This document shows, piece by piece, positions 38,550 to 54,270 of a stretch of DNA of 64,000 nt. The stretch spans positions 30,606,478 through 30,670,477 of the forward strand of contig NC_092012.1 of NCBI RefSeq assembly GCF_042242105.1, in the 5' to 3' direction. The DNA is from Pempheris klunzingeri. Lineage: Eukaryota; Chordata; Actinopteri; Acropomatiformes; Pempheridae. Each line of letters starts with the position of its first letter. The first letter of the stretch is position 1. The translations under genes were made by a program, and so were the position numbers. The notes beneath the pieces are model-generated. The model searched no databases. It saw only the letters and a list, made by a program, of their open reading frames with translations, and was not told where the DNA came from.

Positions 38550-41500
38550 ATGCGAGGAAAACGGTGAGTTTTCTGTTTGTTTCCTCTGTGAAGAGTTTCT
38601 TTTTGAGCGCGTCAATCAAAGTGTGTGACGACAGAAAGAAAAGTTGAGTTGATGCTTTAGCCACCCGGGGAGTTAGCTTGTTGCTATCGGACCTGATTTT
38701 GACCATTTTAACATGTTTGTCCACTGTTTTGTGCGGATTCTGGAGGTTTACAGCCACGATTCTTTTGTCTTGTGTTGTCACAGGGAAGAAACAGAACCGA
38801 AGTCTGTTGCTCCCGAGGCGCCCAAGGAAAATACAGTACGATCGAGAAAGAGGAAGGCAGATGTTGCCATTGTAAGTAGTGTGAAAGGCTCGCAGACTGG
38901 CTCATAATAAGCGGCCTAAACCCCATTTTGAGCAGCAGCGAGATTTCACATGTAGGCCTAATTGAATAACCAAGATAGAAACCTTGTCACATGCAGGATG
39001 TTCATCCTTGTGACAGTGATAGTACCCAGGATCTGTGATTGATTTGTAACTGATATTGTATTGAATGTAACAATTGCTGCATATATTAATGCTTTTTTTT
39101 ATTGGTGTTTGCAAAGTAAAAGCACCCTGGTTCAGTTTCTGCTTTTCACAGATTCTCACATGCTGTGGAAAGTGATCTGATCCAACCAGACCCATGCTTG
39201 TTCGCGAAACTGAGTTGCACACAAAATAACAACCGTTTTCCCTCTTCGCCCCCCCCAGTATTTACATGATGTGGATGAGGAGGTAGCAGAGATGACGAAG
39301 AAGAAGCAGCGTGACTGTGAGGTAGGATCGCTTGTCTCGAAGCATGTACCTCAGTACAGTAATCAGTTGGTCTCTATTGTATCATAAGCGATACGGCTGG
39401 TATTTAAGATGACTGATCTATTATTAATTGACACTAGTTGGGGAGGTGTGCGTTTATTCCCTCTTCAGGCCCTAATGTTTGCAGTCAGCATATTGAAGAA
39501 TAGGCGTTAACACAACATGTTTCTTTATTGTTATCTTACCTTCTCATTTTCTTTGTGTCATCTCTCTGCCTCTCCCTCTTTCTTGCGAAGCTGGGCTGGA
39601 GTCCTGATGGCGGTTACACAAGTCCACACAGGTGGATCCCCACACCTGATCAGGAGGAGGACCAAACAGTCACTCTGATAAACGCAGGCTTCCCCCACTA
39701 TAACTTTAACAACATATTCACAACCCCCGTGCATTGTGCCCCGCTTCCTGCGCTGTGGTGAGTACTATTCTTGTGTGGTTGGGTATATGAGGTTAGGTAG
39801 TACATCATGCAGCCGCCCGTGCCCTCTCTTGTATGTAGGCACAAACTGACGGACTTCAAATGGATGCCTAGGCTTAACATACGTGTCTTCTTTCATAATA
39901 CTGCTTTTTTCTGGGGTTGTGTCTTATAGGTTTTCCTCCCTCACCTTTTAATCACTACCCACCCTGCTAGGGCTAAAATATTATCTAGTGGTTTCTGTAT
40001 CTGTCCACGGTAAATCATAATTTAAATGCAACTGACACAGCTTTGCACATCAGGTGGGGCAGTGAGGATTTACCATTGTCTGTCTCTGTGTTTATCAGCT
40101 GGGCCAGTAAGGATGTGGTATGGAACAACATGGTGGAGAAGGATAAGACCTACACCAGGGACGTCCACATGATGGAGAAGCATCCTCATCTGCAGCCCAA
40201 GATGAGGGCAATTCTCCTGGACTGGCTCATGGAGGTCCGTTGCGTGTCTCAGTGTGACGACCTTAACACCTCTTTTGTCAACACCATTGTAAACAAAAAA
40301 GCATATAATGCCTTTCACTTAGATAATCTCAGCTGTTTACCTTACAGAATATCATTAAGTTTCATGACTGTAGAGTTAACTCTTATGGTAATGGTGGACT
40401 TGACTTTGTGGATAATCATCAGTATCCATTTTGTGCCACAAATGGCTAAGTGATAGTCAACAGCATCTTGTGGGGAAACATACTTATTACATTCAGTAAA
40501 GACCCTATCTGCTGTAGCCTCTTTTGGTTCTTCTTCACATCAGAGGATAAAGTGCCATCAAAAATGGCACTAAGGGCTACACGGAAGCAATGTGGGTCCT
40601 CACCAGAGTGCTCCCTCTCTCTCTCTCTCTCTCTCAGAAAATGTCTACAAGCCAAATGAAAAGTAGCACTGCTTGAAATCCATGCTGCATACTCATTATA
40701 TCTGCACACGACATCCATATTCTTTATCACTTGAAATACGCTCGGTGGAAGTCTTACAGTGACGTCCTTCTGATGCACATGCTCACCTGTAGTAGTCCTG
40801 CACTGTCCAACGTTTCACAGAAGTCGAGGTCACCACTAATTAGACTAATGACCATTAATCACATTGAAAAAGATGCCCAGGTTAAGCGGTGTTCCCCATT
40901 TGGACATGTTTACTACATGAGACTGAACAGAAAAACCACCACCTGAATCAGGAAATAAACATGATGACATTTAAGTAAAAAAAGAAACACTACAGAACAG
41001 AGTTTCCTGTGCCTTTTAACTATTTCATGCTGCGGAAAACATGCTGAGAAACCAAACTCTTCTTTGCTATTTTCATTTTTAAGATAAAATGGTGCAGAAA
41101 AGGAATCTCACTAATCGTCAAAGATACATATGACTTTGTTCCAATTAATAGGATCGAGTCTTTGCCTATTGATGAGCTTCTCCTGATGAACAAACCATCT
41201 TTATTGTGAACATCCTGACACCTTAATGTCCACAGTTAACTCACTTAAACCTACCGGTGGATGTCACTTGAAGTCATGGGGGGGTGCCACATCAGTGCAG
41301 TGATGGTCTGTCTGTCTGCATGTTTTAGGTGAGTGAGGTGTACAAACTGCACAGGGAGACGTACCACCTCGCCCAGGACTACTTTGATCGCTTCATGGCC
41401 ACACAGAGGAACGTCTTCAAATCAACGCTGCAGCTCATAGGCATCACGTGTCTCTTCATTGCTGCCAAAGTAGAGGTAAGAAGGGTCACACAGCACAGGA

Positions 41501-44226
41501 TGTAGAGTGGGGAGATCACAGTCCCTGCTCGTTAAATACCTTATAGTTCTTTCTAGTCTTTGTGGGTTTGCTTTCGGTTTATTATCTTTGGTGCAGTGTC
41601 CCTTTTCTCCTGCTACATGACGTTGGTTGGTATGATTGGTTGCAGTAATGTTCTCTCTGTGTTTTTCCTTGTCACAGGAGATGTATCCTCCTAAGGTCCA
41701 CCAGTTTGCCTATGTTACAGATGAAGCCTGCACTGAAGATGAGATTCTCAGTATGGAAATCATTATTATGAAGGTAAAGAGCGCACATTGCTCATTGATA
41801 ATGACGCCAATATGAACTGGTCTGCATTGTGTTACCCCAATCTACCCCAACTGATGTAGGTTTAGTAGATTCTAGTGTATAAGTAGTATGACTCTTTGAC
41901 TATGACTTTTTGGCCCTTAGTAACCTAAATCATTCATGGAGGACATGTTTTCTTCCCTTTCTTTTACTATCTTATTTCAGAGCATGATGTTTTGTGGTCA
42001 CAATCCTGGAACCCTGGCAAATCTTGAATCTATGTAGATTTTAAGTTGCAAGTCGTCGCACTGCTGTTGGCGATGGTGTCACTTTCTCAGCACCAACAGC
42101 TTGTCTGCTTTCTCTTTTCTACCACAGGAGCTGAAATGGAGTCTGAGCCCACAGACTCCCATCTCCTGGCTCAATGTTTACATGCAGGTGGCCTACCTGA
42201 AAGAGACAGACGAGCTGCTCATCCCCAGATACCCCCAGGCTACCTTCACACAGATTGCAGAGGTATGTTTTTTTTTTTTGTTGTGTTTCCCTCCCTCCTT
42301 CCTTAATGATAAGTTGATGCATGTATCAGATACTCCATTAATACAGAACATGACCAAGAAGTGTAGATTTTTCAGGCTGGTGTCTTTTTTCCATATCTCG
42401 TTCAGTAAGACTTTAGACAGCTCTGGACCAAGTTATTTCTCACCTGGGATGTTTGATGGTGACATTTGCACTTAACAGCACAATTAACTGAATGCTGAGC
42501 AGTTCTGTGCATCTTGTCATTCTTCATTGTTCACATCAGTGGTGTTTGATAGAAGCGCAGGCAGCACCATGCAGTTCAGCTTAGATTCTACAATGAAACA
42601 AGTATTGATTCATTGACTTCACAAAAAAAGCACTGTTTTAAAACTTCAGACTGCTACATTTTATGTAAAAATGTAATTCTAGTTCCTGTAAACTACACAA
42701 ACGTAATAGAGCAGAATCTAACAGGACGAGGCAATACTAAACCAGAATGACCATGGGCCATGGCCCAGCAGTAGAGGAGTTGTCTTAATGCACCTGGCTG
42801 TAGATCCAGGTGCCACAGCTTGGGTATCTCCTTTTAAAAAGTGCTTGAATTTAGCTCTCAAAGCTTTGCTGTCTCACATGATACAGCAAAGTTAAAAAGG
42901 AAAGACGCAAAACTAACTGCACTGTGTCTACAGTTTTACTCACCTCCTGTCTGCCCAAATCATGTTACCCTGCCAGGCAGCTGAATTCACAACATCGTAT
43001 CACACGTTATAGAGATCACATGATTTGGCATTGAGATGGACACATCTTTCTTTTGCACTGTATATATCATCTCATCGCCCTGCACATGAGATGATTCTAA
43101 TAGATTCTTAACCAATGAGGTGATTTAAAAATTTGTTTGGCCTCAACTAAAGCTGGGACTCTATTATTCCAGAGCGTTTCCACCTTCCTTCTGTTAATTA
43201 GACCACACCACCAGTTACTATGGCTGTGGCCCAGCTGTCAATCAAAATCAGAACTATAAGCAAAAAATACAGCAAGTCTAGACATAATAAATCTGTAGAT
43301 TTAAACGTTTCACCACACCAAGTAAGTGCTCTAATGTTTAATCGGCTCTTTTCCTTTCCCCCCTAGTTGTTGGACGTGTGTATGCTCGATATGCGCTGCC
43401 TGGAGTTTTCTAATCGCATCCTTGCTGCTTCAGCCCTGTTTCACTTCTCTTCTCTGGAGCTGGTGGAAAATGTCTCAGGTAAAAAACAAAAACGTAATTG
43501 TAAATGTACTCTTTCTTGCTAAAGTTTTATTAAAACATACCAGCAGGATTCGTTTTTTTACCGTGAATATTTGTCTTTTCCTTTTTGTTGCCTTGACTCA
43601 CCACTTTGTTTGCTCTGACCGTGCAGCTCTGAAGAGGGTAGAAGTAGAGGAGTGCGTGAGGTGGATGGTGCCGTTCGCCATGGCGCTGCGGGAGGTTGGT
43701 GGGTCGCCCATGAGAACATTCACAGGAATCCCTGCAGATGACATGCACAACATCCAGACCCATGCCTCCTACATGACGTGGCTGGTGAGTGAAATTATTC
43801 TAATGAGAAGGCAACTGAGTTTTTTTCCCTTAGGTTTAATATATTTAAGAAGCATGGTTCAAAATCAAACTTGTAGATGCAGTGAAAAGAATTTTGACAT
43901 TCCTTCAACACACATGTAAAACACTCAACTTTAATACTACAAACCGCCACCCTTCCTCCACTTTCTCATAATGCCTCTAATCTGTTTGTGGCTGTGTTCA
44001 GGACAAGGCCTACTCTTACCAGGACGTGGAGCTGGAGCGTCACAGCAGCTGTCCTGTCCCTTCAGGCGTCCTGACCCCGCCCCTGAGCAGTGAGAAAACC
44101 GAGGAGTTTGTCCGAATGGATGCCACGGTGCTGAAAATCAAGCCGAGGATGCGTTCTCCGTCCTCCTCCTTCCAAAGTAACGACGCAAACACTGAAACTG
44201 ACGAGACAACACCGCATCCTAATTAG
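38550..44226 (+). CDS. ccne1: Cyclin E1, complete, 11 coding exons
   Basis: Activating subunit of CDK2 at the G1/S transition, acting in the nucleus. Coding exons: 38550-38563, 38784-38871, 39259-39321, 39591-39757, 40099-40234, 41329-41475, 41678-41773, 42128-42262, 43367-43478, 43627-43784, 44002-44226. The model is 446 aa (human 410). The N-terminus has the nuclear signal RSRKRKA and the IPTPD motif (Thr73), matching the human N-terminal phosphodegron. The cyclin box starts around residue 115, with hydrophobic patch MRAIL at 146-150, [22 protein letters not shown], and the second fold with [14 protein letters not shown]. The C-terminal Fbw7 degron SGVLTPPLS (Thr397, Ser401) is intact, so turnover should be normal. 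ccne1 versus ccne2 is decided by RKRKA, IPTPD and gene context. Confidence 0.96.
40616..40635. repeat. (CT)n run in ccne1 intron
   Basis: Ten CT units in the intron between the fifth and sixth coding exons counted from the cyclin-box start (40235-41328). The rest of that intron shows no gene. Confidence 0.85.
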
Positions 44227-44697
44227 ATTTTTACATTGGAGCTGGAAGTGGATGAGAAGCAACTCTGGAGTGTTGACTCTGAACAGCGCTGCCTCTGCAG
44301 TACCAGTACACACATGTACGAGGGACTTTTTTTTTTCAGTGGGGAAACACTGATGGAAATAGTATTGTCTCCTTTCAAAGTCATGCTGATTACTTGGATT
44401 AAGATGCTTCTAAATGTCTGTGTGGTGGGCTCACGCACCAACGCCGGCTAAATTGGGGACGCGCTGGCACACAGTGAGCAAATGATTTGGATGGTCCCTA
44501 TCCCCACAGGAATCTTACCTATTTAACCCCCCCTACTCTGGTGAAACACAAAGCAAAGGGCAGATGGGGATGGGACGGCTCGAGGAGATTTGTGTTTTTG
44601 AGTTGCATTTCCAACCACGCCTACATTTAGTGGTTGCCATTTTTATTTTCTATGCAGAGGCCAAATTGAATGGACATTTTATGGAGTCTCTACTTGA

Positions 44698-44735
<38 letters not shown>

Positions 44736-45120
44736 ATGTGGTGATCGCTGTTTTTAATCTATTAGTGGCCGCATTTGCCCAAAAACTATTCCTAGGGTCA
44801 CGTTTGGCTCTATCTGCTGCTATAAAAGTGGGCTTCACATGATGGAGGGGAAAGAGTGTGTGTGAGTGTGTGTGTAAAATAGGTGTTACTATTGTTTTTG
44901 GTTCTAATCTTGCCATTTTATTGGACAAAACATGGCCATGTTTTGCTTAGGGACCAGTAGCTTGGCTACCTATATGGACAAGTGAACCAGCCAGGCTTCA
45001 GAAGCTAAAATATTGATTGTATTTAACTTTTATTTTAATCCCAACCTGCAGTTTGTTTCCCCACCACCAAAATGTAAGATTTCTATTTGACTTTTTAAAA
45101 TAAAATGCTGCTACATATTT
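44227..45120 (+). other. ccne1 3' UTR
   Basis: About 890 non-coding bases ending at AATAAA (45099-45104). It includes a (GT)n tract of about 29 bases at 44702-44730 and a second, imperfect GT run at 44857-44875. Confidence 0.65.
45099..45104 (+). terminator. ccne1 polyadenylation signal
   Basis: AATAAA about 870 bases after the stop codon. Nothing gene-like follows on this strand. Confidence 0.65.
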
Positions 45121-49620
<4,500 letters not shown>

Positions 49621-49629
49621 GAAGGACAC

Positions 49630-50066
49630 TAGTGATCGGAATTCAGGCTCTTTTCAGTGAACCAGATCATGTGGCTCAATGTGTCCACCTCTGGCTTTTC
49701 TAATTAAGCTAAATTTAGCAATGTTTGACCTATGATTGGCATGTCATTTCCAAAATACTATAATTCTTGCTTTGTATAAATACAGATCAAAAACTATTAC
49801 ACATGTAAATTGGACATTTTATTTATACCAAAATATGTTTGTGTGTTGGAAAGTGGCACAACGAACAAAAGTGCTCGGGTCTTACTACTGAGATGTTTCT
49901 GGATCGTACTGTATTTAACAAATGTGTCATAGGATCATCCTATTATTCCGTCTCGTATTCATCTCCTGAAAAAAGAGAAATTGGCCCCCCATCGGTCACT
50001 TAAGACAGCCCGTGGAGCCGCCTCGCTCACGAGCGACGTATCACTAAAAGACGTGCAAAAGCAAGC
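49630..50066. mobile_element. Possible hAT-type MITE
   Basis: The left end (CTAGTGATCGGAATTCAGGC, then CTCTTTTCAGTGAACC) resembles ends of non-autonomous hAT elements with TAGTGAT/CAGTGATGGGAAT termini. The right end, reversed, also begins TAGTGAT, followed by an unrelated GC-rich arm. Candidate 8-bp target duplications (about AAGGACAC and AAAGACGT) match only partly. No transposase. Confidence 0.3.
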
Positions 50067-51618
50067 TGAATGACATTGTTTCTGCGGTGCCAATGACGCC
50101 AAATGTTTAATTGTTCCAATAATGTTCGTCTAAGAGCCTTTTGTGGATTTCATCTAGATCTGGAAGTGGGTTTGTGGCAGAGCCAGAACTTCTAAAAATC
50201 CTTTGGCGAAGTGCTCCACACTCATGTCATGGTTGATAAAAGAAGTATCTGTATCTTGCCTTACAATTTAGACTGAGGGGGACATATTTGGAGTAGATCT
50301 TAGAGCTGTATAGTACAATAGAGCATGTGTGGATTAGGCCTATTTAATAATGCGAGCACAAAGGCACTCTGTTCTTTCAAGTCTTTATGGGATTTCATAA
50401 TGTGTGTAAAAGTGTGTGTGTGTCACACATGAGAGACCGTTTCCTGTCGATACTACTCCACACATCCCCGGTTCCTTTTCCATTGTAATTCCTTTAATTA
50501 AAGTGATTTTATTCACAGGCACACAGCTGGCACCGGCTACTTTCCATTAGCCATCTGAGTGGACGCCGCGTTCAGTGGGAGGACCCGCACTGGGGCTGCT
50601 TCCTATGGAGCACACAATACTATTTTCATCTCCCAGCTGAGTTTGTTGTGTGTTTTGAATTTATTAATCATTGATTTTAATGTGCTGCCTCTTGACAGTG
50701 GCAGCTACCCACGCATTAATTAATTCCTGCTTCCAAGCCTTACAAAATGGCATTTAAAAACAATGAGAGGTCGGCTGGTGTTTCCTCTGACCTATAAATG
50801 GAAGGCGTCGAAAAGCAAAATGTCAAAATTTGCTTTTATTTGTTCTTCTCTTCGCAGATTTTATTGCCTCCTTTTATTTGATAGAGCAAGATAGAAATTA
50901 GGTTATTTTAGGTCTATTGAACTGATGTGTAAATACAGTTGTGTCACCTTTAATATTCCGCTCGTCTTTTTGGGAGGTTGTGAAATGCAATAATGTCTCT
51001 TTTGTCGGGCATGTTTCCCTCAGTGCACCTGCTTTGCATACGGCATCTGCCAGGAGCACTCTCAAAGGAACTGTGGGTCTTAAGTTGAGGATAAAGGTGC
51101 ATTGCCATCAACAATAGGTAGTCTGTGTTTATCCTTTGAGGTCTTAAACAACTATGTGTACAAAGATTTGCCTTCCGTGAATTGGTGGAAATAGAAAAAG
51201 GGGAGATTAGATCTTAAATTAAGCATATGGTGCTGGAATGTGAATGGTGTTGGGATTTGAATGTATTTATGGAAGTATATTCTTTTTTTATTTATTGAGC
51301 AGACCTGAATTGTTCATCCATTTAAATGAGTGACTGGTCTGTGTGTTTGAGGAGATAAAAGCTCGCTCTCATAATCCTTATTGACACTCTGGGATGCGTA
51401 AAGACAGCTATTGCTAAGTCCCTGCAGTGCCCTGCCCCATGGAAAGGGCCTCATCCCCATTCACAGTGGGTTGTTTAAAGCTAAAGATTTCCTGACAGAT
51501 TGCTCTCAACAGATTGATTAGCACATGTTGTGAGAGAGACAACTACCCAAACTGGGTTTGTGTACGTTTTTGCACTCGTGCACGTTGTGGTGCTGCTGCG
51601 TGCGCATGCAACATCCAG

Positions 51619-51660
51619 AGTGTGTGCGTGTGTGTGTGTGTGTGTGTAGGGGGGGGGGGG
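51619..51660. repeat. (TG)n followed by a 12-base G run
   Basis: A compound simple repeat ending in consecutive G residues. Confidence 0.9.
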
Positions 51661-52360
51661 AGTCTAGGAGTGCTTATCGCACGCTTCAAAAAGCATTCCT
51701 GCTATAATTAAAAAAGCAAACAACCACAGTCGTAACCTGATGGCATTTAGTGGGAGCCCCGTGGAGCTCCGGCACAAAACCACGAACAGTGCTGACAGCT
51801 GCAAAAGATAATACACTCGCTCCTCTCGGCTCACCTCTTTCATACTCAAAACGGCTGTTATGTAGGAAGAGAAGAGGTAAATAGATACTGTGTTCATACA
51901 CACTCTCACAAAAAAAAGTGCTTATGCTTCACAAACCTGTGGTACAGTGTGGCTGATCTGTTTGGACTGAAACACAACCACCGTCTGATCCACGCGGATT
52001 TGCGAGGGCCCTGAACCATTTTTAGACACAGCTGTAAAATAATCAGCCGAATTGGTTTGATACGGTCTCTGTGACTTTATTATTATACTTGGTGTTCTTT
52101 GGTACAGATGTGAGGCCTCTGGCTCCGCCTTGCTACAGAGTAAAAATAATCATTCCCATGCAAATGTGCTGTTTGACATGTTGAATTAGACCCTTGTGAA
52201 GAAAACGATCGGCGCTTTGAAGAGAGACAGTTCCCACTGTTAGTGCACCTATGAAGCCCTAAAGCTGCTTGGCCTTTCTCCCCCCCTCCCCTCCCTCCCT
52301 CCTTCTCTTGCTGTCCTCCCCACTCCAGCCTCCCCTTCCTGTGGCTGGCCTCTGAAGGGA

Positions 52361-52384
52361 GAGAGAGAGAGAGAGAGAGAGAGA
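52361..52384. repeat. (GA)n tract
   Basis: Preceded at 52278-52340 by a C/T-rich block, so this is a strand-asymmetric polypyrimidine/polypurine region. Confidence 0.9.
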
Positions 52385-54270
52385 TCCATCGATCAGTGGC
52401 GATCGTTGAGCGCCCGCCCCGCCTCCTGCCTCCTGCCTCGCATTGTTTTTATCTCATCTCTCAACCCTGTTGCCATGGCAGTGAAGATGGCACTTCAACC
52501 CTTGTGCTTAATGATCTCTTGGATGATAGCCTACTTGTCAGGCATTCATGCCCTGTTCTGTTGAAATGCAAGACAGAGAGGAATGAGCTGGTGCTGCTAC
52601 TGAAGGGGAGGGGTGGTTATTTGAACATTTTATTCTGAGCTTAACTGGTAACGAACATGGCGTTATGGGTTATTTGCTAAATGAGCTGTCTTAAACAGCT
52701 GTTTTGTTTCCTCTTCCTGGCCAGCCGAACCATGTTCTTAAAGATGGACATTCAGAAAGATAGAAAAGCCAATTTGCATTCATTTAGTGACTCCTTTTGT
52801 TTTGCAGCATTACTTTAAAAACCATCCCTCTTTTCTGGCAGTTCAGTGCTGGGTGAGGGATTACTCATATAAATAGCTGCCATTGATTTGACTAAGAGAA
52901 TGCTTTGTGTGTCATTATGAAGGCAGAAAATCCTAATTTGGAAATTGGAACACAAAAAAAAAGAGCCAAGCGTTCAATTCATATCCATAATCCACCACAT
53001 TGCATGAAATCAGGGGTGTCGCGTTACAATGCTTGATTTTAGTCATCGCTGTGATGGAAACAAAGGTAGCGCCTGGAGCCATCATGGCGGTGCTACTCAG
53101 TGAGGGAATGTGTCATTTTATTATGTTTTATCTGGCAGCCTCCCTCTGCGCTTCGCTGTGTGGAAGGCCTGCGTACGGAGCGCACAGGGGTTGCGATCCT
53201 GGAAGACTTTGGGTTAAAGACGCTCATAATCATTATGAATCTGGAGATGATGTGCGCAACAATGCCTCCCACCCCACCCCCCACTTACCCCCTCTCCCCC
53301 ATTACCGACTGCTTATTGATTGACATTCCTGGAAAAGAAGAGATATGACGGCTCGCCATCGCTGCGGATGGAGCTGTTCGATCACATCTAACCTATTATT
53401 CATGTGTGGCGGCCTACAGTTGTTGCTTTTGTCTTGCCGCGATTCCCCTCTACGTTTTTTTTAGGGTTTCATCTCATCAGAGTCCTGGAACGATCCCTTT
53501 GATTAAGATTAAAGAATGAGAGCGTTCCCTACATCCTCAGCTGACGGGAAGGGCCCGATAACTTCTAAGTGTACGTTTGGCGTGTCGTCGCTTTGAGAAC
53601 ATGTAGAGAAGTCAAATCCAGCCTGGGTGTGAGTTTAGTTAAATGTGTTAGCTTGTGTTTTGTCTCCTGAACATGGGCAGGCAACATTATGAAGCGACCT
53701 AATCCTCTCCTCCCTTACAGAACAGAACACAATGAAAAACACACTCCTCGCTTTATCTGCTTTTATCTCCCTTTGTGCCGAAGAGCTTTAAAGAATCAGC
53801 GTCTTTATCTCTCCCCCACTCCCCATAATGCAATAGGGTGAATGCTTCCTGTGTGTCATAAATAAGGTATTGAAAGGTCCAATTGAATTAAACTAAAAGA
53901 TCTGGGAAGAAAATGGGAAGTACTCTCACTTTTTCCCTCTCATTTTTGACGGTGGGAATTGCTGTAAATTGACACTGAAATGGTCCGTCTCGCCTCAGCC
54001 GCCCTCCCTTTAACCACCCTCTGAGCACCCCCCCACCCCCACTTCCCTTTTCGTCGGCTCCATACACCCCCTCAGTGCAGTCGGATAACGTGCATATTAA
54101 CGGGCTCTGGACAAAGTGTGTTGAAATGGGACAGAAATGCAGTAAATGAGATATCCATTGTCTAGTAGATAGCATTTCCCCTCATCAGAGCGGCTTGCTT
54201 GATTTCCTCCCCTACTGACGCCTGATGGGTTTATGACGTAGCCACTCCAAATTAACTGACCTTGGCCTCG

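Larger units (their letters stand above)
50400..54270. promoter_or_regulatory. Gene desert with conserved-element-like blocks
   Basis: No coding exons. Three blocks have the look of vertebrate developmental enhancers: even base composition, few repeats, and clusters of homeodomain cores. They are 50460-50960 (TTAATTAA, ATTAATCATTGATT, MEIS-type TGACAG), 52660-53440 and 53500-54250. Simple-sequence runs separate them: a (GA)n at 52361-52384, and a GT plus poly-G run at 51619-51660. The enhancer reading is inference from appearance and from the position beside ccne1. Confidence 0.35.
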
